A stretch of 64,000 nucleotides of DNA. Origin: Sabethes cyaneus (lineage: Eukaryota > Arthropoda > Insecta > Diptera > Culicidae). Where the stretch lies: positions 243,683,183 through 243,747,182 of the forward strand of contig NC_071355.1 of assembly GCF_943734655.1 (NCBI RefSeq), given 5' to 3'. Below, piece by piece: positions 34,915-44,118 of this stretch (its first letter is position 1; each line of letters begins with the position of its first letter). The translations under genes were made by a program, and so were the position numbers. The notes under the pieces were generated by a model. The model was not told the DNA's origin. It saw only the letters and a list, made by a program, of their open reading frames with translations, and did no database searches.

Positions 34915-35785
34915 TTTAGGAGGAGGAGAAACTACCGGAGGAATCTGTCCCAACTACAAAAAGGGCGACCGGCGAGATTGCTGTAATTACCGCGGCATCA
35001 CGTTGGTCAACGCCGCCTACAATGTGCTCTCCCAGATTTTGTTGCGTCATCTATCCCCAATAGCAAGAGAATTTGTAGAGCAGTATCAGGCGGGCTTTAT
35101 GGGGGCCCGTGCTACTACGGATCAAATTTTTACTCTCCGACAAATCCTCCAGAAATGTCGAGAGTACAACGTGCCTACGCATCATACTTTCGTGAATTTC
35201 AGGGCAGCATACGATAATGTTGAACGAGAACAGCTATGGCAGATAATGCACGAGTACGCTTTTCCGGACAAACTGACGCGGCTGATCAAAGCTACTCTGG
35301 AGCGAGTGATGTGGTACGTGCGCGTTTCGGGACACTCGCTATAGAATCGCTACAGAAGGTGTGATCCGGCGAGCGGGCATTGAAATGAGAGGAACGATCT
35401 TCAGCAAGAGTAGCCAACTCCTCCTCCTTCGCAGACGACCTCGACATCATTACTAGAAACCCTGGGACAGAGGTGGCAATCTACGCCAGATTAAAAGCGG
35501 AGGCTAGGAGGATAGGGTTACAAATCAATGCGTCGAAAACCAAATATAGGGTAGGAAGAGGCTCCAGAGGAAGCAAAGTTTGCCTCCCACGGGCAGTGAC
35601 TATTGATGGTGATGAACTGGAAGTAGTTGATGAGTTCGTACATTTGGGATCTCTGGTCACCGCCGATAATAACACGAGTAAGGAGATCCAACGACAGCTG
35701 GAAATCGAGCCTCCTTTCCCCCCGCAAGATGCTTCTGTCTGGGAGGCCGTACAATCCCTCAAACAATCAATAAAATTATAACGCT
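34915..35785 (+). pseudogene. Internally deleted RTE-clade reverse transcriptase
   Basis: The plus strand encodes the RT finger and palm of an RTE LINE: NYKKGDRRDCCNYRGITLVNAAYNVLSQ, then FMGARATTDQIFTLRQILQKC and the VNFRAAYDNVEREQLW palm block, up to a stop at 35342. The middle, including most of the catalytic box, is shortened: SFADDLDIITRN survives at about 35428-35460. Then the C-terminal LKAEARRIGLQINASKTKY and FVHLGSLVTADNNTSKEIQ blocks continue to 35781. Compared with 55163-57694 it lacks both ends and has frame breaks. Inactive. Confidence 0.85.
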
Positions 35786-35805
35786 GAGTATTAAGGTTAC
35801 TCAAA

Positions 35806-35950
35806 AGTTACTCTTCGCTTGCTTACCGGTCTTGTGGCAGGACATTGTCCGAGTAAATATCATCTTCGAAATCTTGGTTTTGCACAAGACATCTGTCGCC
35901 TGTGTAATGGCGAGAGCGAAACCTCGGAACAATTGCTCTGCGAGAGCTAA
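35806..35950 (+). pseudogene. C-terminal fragment of an R1/LOA/Jockey-type LINE
   Basis: One plus frame reads LTGLVAGHCPSKYHLRNLGF, then AQDICRLCNGESETSEQLLC and a stop. The C-x2-C...H/E-LLC arrangement after a TGH(C) motif is the zinc-binding C-terminus seen in RNase-H-bearing or related LINEs. It is a different lineage from the RTE remnant just upstream, so two dead LINEs abut here. Confidence 0.7.
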
Positions 35951-35999
35951 ACCTCGGAGCAAGGGCCTACTAGAGCCTTGTTACTAGCGTAACAAAGTG

Positions 36000-36160
36000 C
36001 ATAGGTGCCGTAGTACTACGTAAGTCTCTTTGTAGCGATAGTAGGATGTATCCATATATGTAATAATACGATTCTTCATGTATACAACCTACATACGCAA
36101 CGTTTATCAAAGTAGTAACATTGTATACGTTCAATTCTCAACCGATTTTGGAGTTATATC
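36000..36160 (+). repeat. Dispersed repeat, second copy at 42590-42750
   Basis: ACTACGTAAGTCTCTTTGTAG, ATTCTTCATGTATACA and GTTTATCAAAGTAGTAACATTG occur in the same order at 42.59-42.75 kb. No coding content. Confidence 0.65.
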
Positions 36161-36247
36161 CATGAATTGAATCTATACTCTTAAAACGAATCGAAGTCAC
36201 ACTAAACCAAACAGTAAATAAATTTTTACAGAAGAAGAACACTGATA

Positions 36248-36375
36248 ATAAAGCATTTACAAGCTGCAGACGTTTTGGAAGTGGCAGAAAATGTCGCCCG
36301 TGACCAGAAAACTTATTCCCGCTATTTGTTGGTCGTCCGCAACGGCGGGAAGTTCAACTTTTCCCTCGTTGTGTG
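36248..36375 (+). pseudogene. Histone H2A remnant (plus strand)
   Basis: The plus frame reads HLQAADVLEVAENVARDQKT, then YSRYLLVVRNGGKFNFSLV. This aligns along its whole length with the central and C-terminal histone-fold part of H2A ([20 protein letters not shown], then RHLQLAIRNDEELNKLL). Identity is modest and the N-terminal half is not recognisable, so it is an old relic rather than a gene. It faces the minus-strand histone relics starting about 180 bp to the right. Confidence 0.7.
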
Positions 36376-36555
36376 TGTTATTATGGTATTAACTGGGCAA
36401 GCATATATAATAAACTCTTCAATCGTTGTGTGATCCTTAAAAGAACCGATTGTTTGATTATCATAACTCTAGCTTGCAATAAACTTGCACTAACGCACCT
36501 AACGTAATTCTCTTTTCGGTAAATTGGAGTACCCATAACCGCTAACCAGGCACGG

Positions 36556-37095
36556 CTTGTTGCAACGGACCAGCCGGAAAGCTTCAGCAGCTATGCGATC
36601 GACGAAGCCGTTCGTGTATGGTCATGAGTTACGATGAAATACCAGTCCAGGTGGCAAGTGACGTGGCATAATTCTGGTCGTTTTGTTGTCGCGAGCAGCA
36701 TATTTCCTGCCAATTCCAGAACTTCAGCAGCCAGATATTCCATCACGGCAGCAAGACGAGTGCACCACCTCCAACACGCTCAGCATACTTTCTTTCCTCA
36801 CGACGAAATGCATCGTAAGGCAAACAATGTTTGAAATACAACCTTTAAAATTATGCCACGGATGTGACTCGAAAACTGCCTGTCCGATGTGTCGCAAGCT
36901 AGCTGCTTGCCGATGTGTCGCCAACGAAAGCCACTGACCGAATAACGATGCGCAGTAAAAGGCATAGCGGCCAAAACCATATCATTCACTGGCGGATGAG
37001 TCGATGGATTCTTCGCTTTGTTGGCGTCTCGCTTGGTGAATTTAGATGTCTTCGTTGCGTTATCCGAGGAAGCAGCAACAGCTGAAGCTCAACAA
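36556..37095 (-). pseudogene. Decayed histone mosaic: H1, then H2A, then H2B pieces
   Basis: On the minus strand, about 37085-36970 reads TKTSKFTKRDANKAKNPSTH followed by PPVNDMVLAAM, the start of the histone H1 globular domain. About 36830-36640 reads YAERVGGGAL, then (shifted) [15 protein letters not shown], then (shifted) ARDNKTTRIMPRHL, which are the H2A histone-fold blocks in order. About 36612-36556 reads NGFVDRIAAEAFRLVRCNK, resembling the H2B [21 protein letters not shown] segment with a short gap. Frameshifts and stops break every piece. The H2B match is the weakest. Three core or linker histones in the same order and strand suggest a relic of a histone gene repeat that has lost its spacers. 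Confidence 0.7.
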
Positions 37096-37408
37096 TTTTC
37101 GATCGGATTCAATAGGGCGTAAATTAAATACAATCATAAGGAAGCTTAACCCATAGCTCATATCGTATATATTTCTGTCATCCGTACTAGGGAAGCACTG
37201 ACGAGGGAAGGCAACGATATGAAAATAATTCAATTTTTGAATGACGCGCACTGAAAATCAATAGTTTTCTATATTTTCAATATTTTCAATATTTTTCAAA
37301 TCGATCTTCCGATCAAGTGGTGTAAATATCTTGGAAATCTATTGAAAATTGACTAAATTATAAGCCGAAGCGTGAAAACGCATTTCCACTTTGATGACGT
37401 CATTTCCA

Positions 37409-37675
37409 ACAACCAATCACAAAGCGAGAATTCTGGTAAAATATAGGTTCATTATTTTCAATTTTTCAATATTTCAACATCAAGAATCCATACTTTACTT
37501 TATTTGGGCCAATTCTTAGAAGATATTCCGATCGATGGGTGTAGGAATATTGAAAATCGATCGGGAAACCACCAAGCTATTAGCGTTCAAAATCTGACCA
37601 CTTTTCGAGAAAGATTTTTTGGAGTTACTCCCTATACCAGCTACCTTCCTGAAAGTCGTAGTCCTACGTCAAAAA
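37409..37675 (+). repeat. Dispersed repeat, second copy at 53611-53884
   Basis: CCAATCACAAAGCGAGAATTCTGG, CAATTCTTAGAAGAT and CGTAGTCCTACGTC recur in the same order and spacing at 53.61-53.88 kb. A shorter relative lies at 29560-29646. No open frame. Confidence 0.75.
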
Positions 37676-37689
37676 AAATTGTCACTATA

Positions 37690-38060
37690 GACGTCTTTCC
37701 GCAAAGTAAATTATTTACATTGCACACCCAGAATTCCGGTAGCAAACCGAAACTCTCACTTACCACGAACAACGAAGAACGAAATACAGAACGGATCAAT
37801 CGGTATAGGATATACGGGAAGGAACAAAGAAATGAGTAATGGACAAAGATTGGAAAGTTGGTACAACCAGAATTTAATTAATATCTGAGAGCCCTGAAGC
37901 TGCCAGCCCTGTAAACGAGTTGGCGCGGAATCAATCTAAAGTAGAGCGAATCTAGTAGAGCCATTGGAACTATCAGCTGTCTAAACAAACCATATCGACA
38001 ATACGAAATGGAACAACCAGCAAAGGGGAAAATCTCAGAAAACACAATCCGAATTTGCAA
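37690..38060. other. Intergenic; no gene recognised
   Basis: A plus frame (37504-37839) runs from the preceding repeat into this stretch but has no motif. Nothing else is supported. Confidence 0.4.
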
Positions 38061-38064
38061 ATTG

Positions 38065-38275
38065 TACGCGTATGTCTTATTCTACCCAAATAAAATTTGT
38101 TCCGCAGTAGTTTAGTGATGATACAAACACTAACGGATGGTTCGTCCTGTATTCACTTAACGAACACAAAACAAAAATAGCTTCTCAAACAACAAATCAA
38201 ATTCCACAAACCAACCGGCACAAACTCGTAGGATTTGGTCTTGCTTGTCGTCCGTGTTGGAAAAACGCAACACAC
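38065..38275 (-). repeat. Inverted copy of the 30230-30560 repeat
   Basis: TATTCTACCCAAATAAAATTTGT at the left and CGTCCGTGTTGGAAAAACG at the right are the reversed landmarks of the 30.2-kb repeat. The 7.5-kb spacing gives a potential recombination pair. Confidence 0.65.
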
Positions 38276-38516
38276 GATTGCCTATATAGAGAATTCGCTA
38301 TTTAAGCACAAATCGATCTCTTGTACTCTCATGGAACATGGACTTCACAAATAGAACAAACTTGGGAATGTGGCAGCACCGTTTCGCGCACATAGCGAAT
38401 ATAGTGGTCTCGTAGGCTGTGTGGCCGGGTGGTGACGAAACAACGCGATACAAGTGTCTGACTCGATGATGAATAAGCTTCAGAGAAGGCCGATTTCCGC
38501 CAAACCCAGAAGTTAT

Positions 38517-39313
38517 CTGGAAATTAAATAAAAAGAAGACTTATCCAGTTTAATTCTACTAGGGTAGATGCTCCAGTAGTTGTGGTACTACCAGTAGTGG
38601 TGGAAACTCGAAATATATCATAAGTTTAGCGGATTTCGAAATAATTTCAGTTTCCTATTGTTAAATGTAAATTTGTTAACAATTTCATCTAAGATACACA
38701 GTTAAAATTTAAGATGTTGGATCAAAAATTACAAATTCCTTTTGAGCAGACCAATAAAGTGCAATTGCTTAAGAAATTCGTAACAATCCATAGCACTTTA
38801 ATAACCCTACGCTGTTATCCACCTGCTGCCATGTTCACTGCAAGCATTACTAAGGCGGTAAACAACATTCCACTATTATAGGCAAATTTTCCACTATTAT
38901 AGGAACATTACCACTACTTTAGGAGCACATACTAATGTCAGGAAAAGCAATAGTTTCGTTATATCAACCAGTAGAATGGTATAATTTTGGTATGTATTTA
39001 GAGCCAACATTATGGTGCACCATATTATCATGTAGGTCAATTGGAAACTGATAAATTGAAAATATTCAATATTAAATATTCCCCGACATAATCCCTCCAT
39101 TACTGGAGTATCTACCCTATGTATATTTCATTCTTGACAGATACGTATTTCGCCTACGACTTACGAACTCGAAAATAGACACTGAGGAAGCCTGCAAGTC
39201 ATAGGCGTATCTGTCAAGAATAAAATATACATAGTAGAATTAAATTGGATAAGGTTTCTTTTTATTCAATTTCCGGGTTCCGTATTCTACTAAGACGCTC
39301 CAAAAACTTCAGT
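38517..39313 (-). mobile_element. Palindromic retroposon-like element, copy 1 (interrupted)
   Basis: CAGAAGTTAT stands outside both ends (38507-38516, 39314-39323). Removing the 557-bp MITE at 38561-39117 and one TA leaves about 238 bp that match the 54174-54414 copy. The arms carry TATCCAGTTTAATTCTACTA outside and GACAGATACGTATTTCGCC inside, around the loop motif CACTGAGGAAGCCTGCAAG. It folds as one long hairpin and has no coding potential. Confidence 0.8.
38561..39117. mobile_element. 557-bp TA-target MITE (GGGTAGAT ends)
   Basis: The termini GGGTAGATGCTCCAGTA and, reversed, GGGTAGATACTCCAGTA are inverted repeats of at least 17 bp. TA flanks both sides (38559-38560, 39118-39119). The unoccupied site, TTCTACTATGTATATT, is preserved at about 54250-54265 in the other copy of the host element. 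CCACTAYTWTAGG occurs three times inside (38868-38925). Tc1/mariner-like by target choice. Confidence 0.85.
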
Positions 39314-39346
39314 CAGAAGTTATATTCTTCATGTTCTGGCTCGCGG

Positions 39347-39738
39347 CAGGGATGGCACAATCACTTTGACTCAATTCACATTCATTTGACAGTACCGTCT
39401 CAGCCAAGCAGAATTTGAAAAAGTTACATATGAGACGATTGAAGAACTAGTTATTTTCTACAATTTTGCTGAACAAAGTTTTGCTGTATCTTTTGCAGTT
39501 ATGGAGCTACAATGCTAGTACCTCAATAGTAACTAAATGAACGTTCATTTAGTTACTAATGAGGTCCTAGCGCTGTAGCACCGTAACTACAAAAGATACA
39601 GCAAAACTTTATTCTGCAAAATTGTAGACAATAACTAATTCTACAAATGTCCCATATAAAACTTTGTTCAATTTTGCTTGGCTGAGACGGTACTATCAAA
39701 TGAAGGTGAATTGAGTCAAAGTGATCGTGCCATCCCTG
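39347..39738. mobile_element. 392-bp hAT-type foldback MITE with 8-bp target duplication
   Basis: The ends are CAGGGATGGCACAATCACTT and, reversed, CAGGGATGGCACGATCACTT. GCTCGCGG stands directly outside both (39339-39346, 39739-39746). The whole element is an inverted repeat, with the centre at AACGTTCATTTAGTTACT near 39545. CAGGG ends and an 8-bp duplication are the hAT hallmark. A split copy lies inside the hAT transposase intron (44583-44822 plus 48978-49110). Its ends differ from those of the 43167-53439 element after CAGGG, so the latter is not obviously its driver. Confidence 0.85.
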
Positions 39739-40073
39739 GCTCGCGGCAGGGTTTGTAGCAAATTCGAGATCGGTTTTGGGGATAGGTTCGTGATAAACGG
39801 TCATAACTAAAACTAGTGTTTTGTGACGGATAAGAATTCGGAGAATTTACCCTTCATTAAGTCCCGCAGTTTTAGCATGCATGCTGCAATGGACAATGGA
39901 TTTCAGTTCATCTCAAAAGAGCTGAGTGCACCAAATTGTCCCCGGGTTCGTTCAGTATTGCAATACTGGGGAATAATGAAGCGAAAGCTGAAGGTTTTTC
40001 CATGCAATGTAACATAATTTCCTATGTTTCATCCTTAGAAACTACATATTTCGATTAAAAAATTAATCAATGC

Positions 40074-40160
40074 GGGACACTTTCCGGGACACTTAGTAAT
40101 CCGGGACACACCATCCAAATCCGGGACAGTCCCGCATAATCCGGGACATCTGGTCAGCCC
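40074..40160. repeat. Cluster of CGGGACA motifs
   Basis: CGGGACA occurs five times between 40074 and 40149, separated by AT-rich spacers, with one reversed TCCCG. It looks like the end of a dispersed repeat. No gene. Confidence 0.5.
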
Positions 40161-40695
40161 ACCCTAGGCACAGGCCTCCATACTTTTTTTTCGAAATTTT
40201 GATTTCATTCGGGAATTTGATTGAAATCGCCATTGGGAGACGTCTCGATATCTGGTATTGGTAATCACTGTGTACAATGTATATTTTTAACAAATTGAAC
40301 ATCTTTGTGGAAAAATAAACTATGGAACTTGAATAATACTTAACATAAAAAGAGTATTACGTTGTTAATAATGCGTGGTTGATTCTTCTCGGTAAACTGA
40401 CTCATGACTCATTTTCTGTGTAACTTTGTAGGACTTTTCACCTCTCGTCAAACGCATTGCTCTATAATTATTTTCTTCTCAAAATTACTAATTACGATGA
40501 ATGATCATCGTCTGTTTGTCGTGTTTATACTGGCAGGTTTCGAAATACAAGTTTTTTCAGTTAATACGGTAACTAAAAATAAGAAGAAAAAATATTTTTT
40601 ACATTGAAAACAAAATTTTTGGCAATTTTGTCACAATTCTTCACGGATAATTTATTCGGAACATTTGCCAATAAACTGAGGAAACCTGCAAGTGC

Positions 40696-40812
40696 AGATG
40701 TCTGTCTGTCTGTTTATCTGTCTGTCCATCCCTGGCTCTGTCCATCCTTGGCTCTGTCCCTCCCTGTCCCTGTCCGTCCCTGGTTCTGTCCGTCCACGGT
40801 TCTGTTTTCTGT
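40696..40812 (+). repeat. TGTC/CCCTGG-rich simple repeat
   Basis: TCTGTCTGTCTG grades into repeated TGTCCATCCCTGGCTC and TGTCCGTCCCTGGTTC units. The plus frame through it is open only because of the repeat. Confidence 0.7.
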
Positions 40813-41142
40813 ATGTATACTTGTTTTTGTCCTAATTGAATCGGAATTTGATCCTAACATCAATACTATAATGCAGAATTTTGCCTCAATAGCTTGGGTT
40901 TAACGACATTTCCGTTTCTCTGCTTTTCATTCTTGTTTTCTTTTCAATTTGTGTTATTTTGTTGTACCAATGCTGCCCAATTCTGTTTAAAATTTTGCCC
41001 TATTTTGCTTTCTGGTAAAGTTCCTTGTTTGGTATACGATAGGCAACTGCGGGTTGAAAAGTAGCTTATAACGAACACGCATGCATGAGCATTTCTTTCG
41101 GATTTCTTTTCTGATATTCTCATTCACTGTGTAGTTATCACC

Positions 41143-41268
41143 TCCCAGTTGGCCTCGAGGTATGATGCTGGCCTAATAAGCCAGTCGTCATATGTTCGAA
41201 TCCCGACTGGGAGTGGCTGTTAGAGTCAATAGGATCGTAGCAACTGGCCCTGCTATGCTTTGCTATTT
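41143..41268 (+). mobile_element. tRNA-derived SINE with A and B boxes
   Basis: An A-box-like TGGCCTCGAGG (41150-41160) and a B box GTTCGAATCCC (41194-41204) are about 33 bp apart, the layout of an internal RNA polymerase III promoter. The body GGCTGTTAGAGTCAATAGGATCGTAGCA follows. This copy is shortened near GCCCTGC and ends at TTTGCTATTTAG. It is the best-preserved head in the window; relatives lie at 33631, 45545, and as fragments at 30084, 34200 and 60228. Confidence 0.8.
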
Positions 41269-41694
41269 AGTTTTCAGCCACGGTCGTTGCTTACGCTCTT
41301 CATTGCAACCCAGCAGTTGATACCTATCATCGCTCGCAATGGCCCGGACACATAACCGCGTGTGTAAGCGACGGTGTAAAATGAAGAAGAAAAGAAGTAA
41401 AGTAAAATCCATATCCATACATCCCAGTGTGCCGCTCGTGCTCACGACCTATGGGTAGCTCGTGAGCTTTGGATTCGCGGGTGGGATGTGTAGAAAGTTG
41501 CTATGAGGCTGTACACTCGCGACTGTGTAGGTAGCAGAATGTATGCACACAGTACCAGCAGCTGTTTGTCGTAGGCTTGCGTCAGTGGAGTAAGTTTTAG
41601 ATGCTATGCTTTTCACGCTCGCTCACCTGAGATTTTCAACCTTATCGAAAACAGATGTATAAGTGGCTGAAAGACAAAAGGATGGTGTCCTCTG

Positions 41695-42580
41695 ATGTAA
41701 GGGGGGGGGGGGGGGTTGCGAATCACGGAAATCCTCGTCGCGGGTAGAAAACTATTTAAACTTCTCATTCGGTAATTCCACTCCATAATACTATGAAACA
41801 CATATGATTTCATTACTTTGTCTACCATTCCCTCTGTTTATTGGAAAGTCAACCGTTTTTAATGTCTAACCTCATTTTAAAGTTCAAGTCAACAAACATG
41901 AGGTAACTTATAACGGTCTTAATGCAAGATAATTACAGCCACTTTTACTTATCCTCCCCCTCCCCTTTTTAGCAACCACCCCGCTTTTGTCAACCCCCTG
42001 TGCTGATTTACTTATGTCAAGAAACATGTACGCCAAGTTTAATCAAGAACAGTCAAGGGCTTCCGGAGTTATGGTGCAACTCGTTTACTTTTATATACTT
42101 AAATATGTTAAAACTGTGGTATAACCACTGGATAGAGAGTCGATCGATGAAAAGTAGGTAAGTTTGTTATGGCTCAGAGAGAATGAGTCAATCGATTAGA
42201 AATTGATAGCCGATAAGAGATAACCGATCAAGGGAATAAAGATCATTCTTGTTTGGGACTCAGTACGAACAACACTCTTTTTATCAAAAACCACACATAT
42301 TCAAAGTTGATTTATTTGAGATAAACAAAAATCACGATCTTTCAAACACAATCAACCGATTTTAAGTCTGCTTGCACCTTTCTAAGATACTAACATTTGA
42401 AAACGGTCTATTTTTATCACAAAACTTAATATAAGTGTAGAAGTAAAATAGATAGCCAATTTCTTTTGCCACCAAAAGTTGCGTCTTATTGAGCCTCAAA
42501 AGTCATCTGAAGAAGTGTTTTGCGAGAAATGCAAACTAAAAAAATCAGAGAGGTTGTGTACAAGACACGACCGCATATAT
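41695..42580. other. AT-rich DNA with a poly-G tract; no gene
   Basis: A G run of about 15-16 lies at 41701-41715. C-rich runs appear at 41954-41975. No frame or motif is supported. Confidence 0.5.
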
Positions 42581-42589
42581 AGTGACGCA

Positions 42590-42750
42590 GGACTACGTAA
42601 GTCTCTTTGTAGTTATAGTAGCATGTATTCATGCTTGTAATCATTCGATTCTTCATGTATACATGCTATATGCAACATATATACATGTTACATGCGTTGT
42701 ATGTGACGTTTATCAAAGTAGTAACATTGCATACGTTCATTTCTCAAAAG
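42590..42750 (+). repeat. Second copy of the 36000-36160 repeat
   Basis: Same landmarks in the same order as at 36.0 kb. A local expansion (ACATGCTATATGCAACATATATACATGTTACATGCG) sits in the middle. Confidence 0.65.
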
Positions 42751-43009
42751 ATTGTGAATTTGGAAACAATTTAACAAAATCAAGAACACAAACTATTACT
42801 TTCCTGCTACCTTACTGAAATTACAGATTGTTTTTATTATCCATGGTTTCCCACGTTGAAGGAATTTTACCAATTCAATCTCATTTTATCAACAGCACAT
42901 CTTTTCACTACAGTTCTAATGAAACGGCAAGTATGCGTATTCATACAGAGTCGTATTATAACCGAACACTACTGCTGTAGCACATTTTTCCAACACAGAT
43001 ATCAAATTT

Positions 43010-43158
43010 GCCTAGGTTTAATCGTCTCGCAGTAAAAAATTTGCGATCTGTTGGGACAACGAGCTTGTGTCATTTTTTCTGGCACACTTCCCTAACACAG
43101 ACATCAGATTGGACTAGGTTTAATCGCGTTCGTAATAAATCTGTTGGCTCGAGGAGGC
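43010..43158 (+). repeat. About 85-90-bp tandem units flanking the hAT insertion (left)
   Basis: CAAATTTGCCTAGGTTTAATCG (43005) recurs as CAGATTGGACTAGGTTTAATCG (43103). The series continues to the right of the hAT element at 53475 and 53568. The hAT therefore split a short tandem repeat. Confidence 0.65.
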
Positions 43159-43905
43159 TTTGTCACCAGGGTTGCCACATGCACAGATTAATCTGTGTTT
43201 AACAGATATTTGGAAATAAACGACGATACAGAATCTGTGCACACAGAACATAGATTATCGCCGATTACACAGATTTTACAGATTTTTTTTTTTTGAAGCT
43301 AGAAATTCTTGCTGGCAGTCATTCTGATTCCATTTTATTGTGTTCGTTGATGGCAGCGCTGGCAGGATAGATGTGACGTTCATTGGTAATGCCATTGACA
43401 GTTGACAGCAGTAAAAGAGATTTCATAAGCTGCTCGCACTTACAGAAAATCTCATGGCGAATCGTCAAGTCATCCAAATCAACACGTGTGTGATACAAAA
43501 TCAAAAATACTTCCCTCTCTTTTTTTCTCATGCAAAATCATAAACAATATTCCCGACTACAAAAGAAAAAGAGATTTTTGAGCCTCTTTGCACCTACTCG
43601 ATATCCTTTGACAATTTTACGAACTGACAAGTGACAAGTGACAACAATGCTTATATTGATATTGCTTTGGGGCAACTGCGTTTTGTCGGTTTTTTCAAAG
43701 TATTTACCACTTTACCAGGACTACTTTCAGCAAAGGAAAAGCGCAATATCAATATTATCAACAAGTTAACATGACGTTTTCGCTTCACGTAAAAGCGTAT
43801 ATTGGGTATATTGCTCAAAGTTAGGAGAAAACGAAAGCAAAAATCACAAAAATGTTCTTCCTTTTCTTATTTTCTCGCGCGAAAAAGCTTGCGTTCGTAC
43901 TTTCG

Positions 43906-44064
43906 TATCGTAGTCGCGGTTCGCGGATCTAGTTTTCGTTTTTCGGTTGCAGTGTACAAAGTGCATTTAAGTAAAAATATATGATGTGCATTGATGGTGA
44001 TTGGTGATTAATACTAAGTACTTTCATAGTCGCGGCTCGCGGATCAAGTTTCCGCTTTGAGCTA
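43906..44064 (+). promoter_or_regulatory. Duplicated 30-bp motif upstream of the transposase ATG
   Basis: TAGTCGCGGTTCGCGGATC (about 43911) recurs as TAGTCGCGGCTCGCGGATC (about 44030), each followed by a TTTTCG/TTTCCG stretch, 119 bp apart. They sit 90-210 bp upstream of the start codon, where a promoter or 5' UTR of the transposase gene is expected. No TATA box is obvious. Confidence 0.45.
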
Positions 44065-44118
44065 TTCTGTGGGATATTGTGAATTCGAAGCCGATCACAT
44101 AAACGGATAAAACAAAAC

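Noticed and set aside
41143..41268. Genuine tRNA gene
   Set aside because: A and B boxes are present but no cloverleaf or anticodon arm can be drawn, and related copies with the same body exist; it is a SINE.
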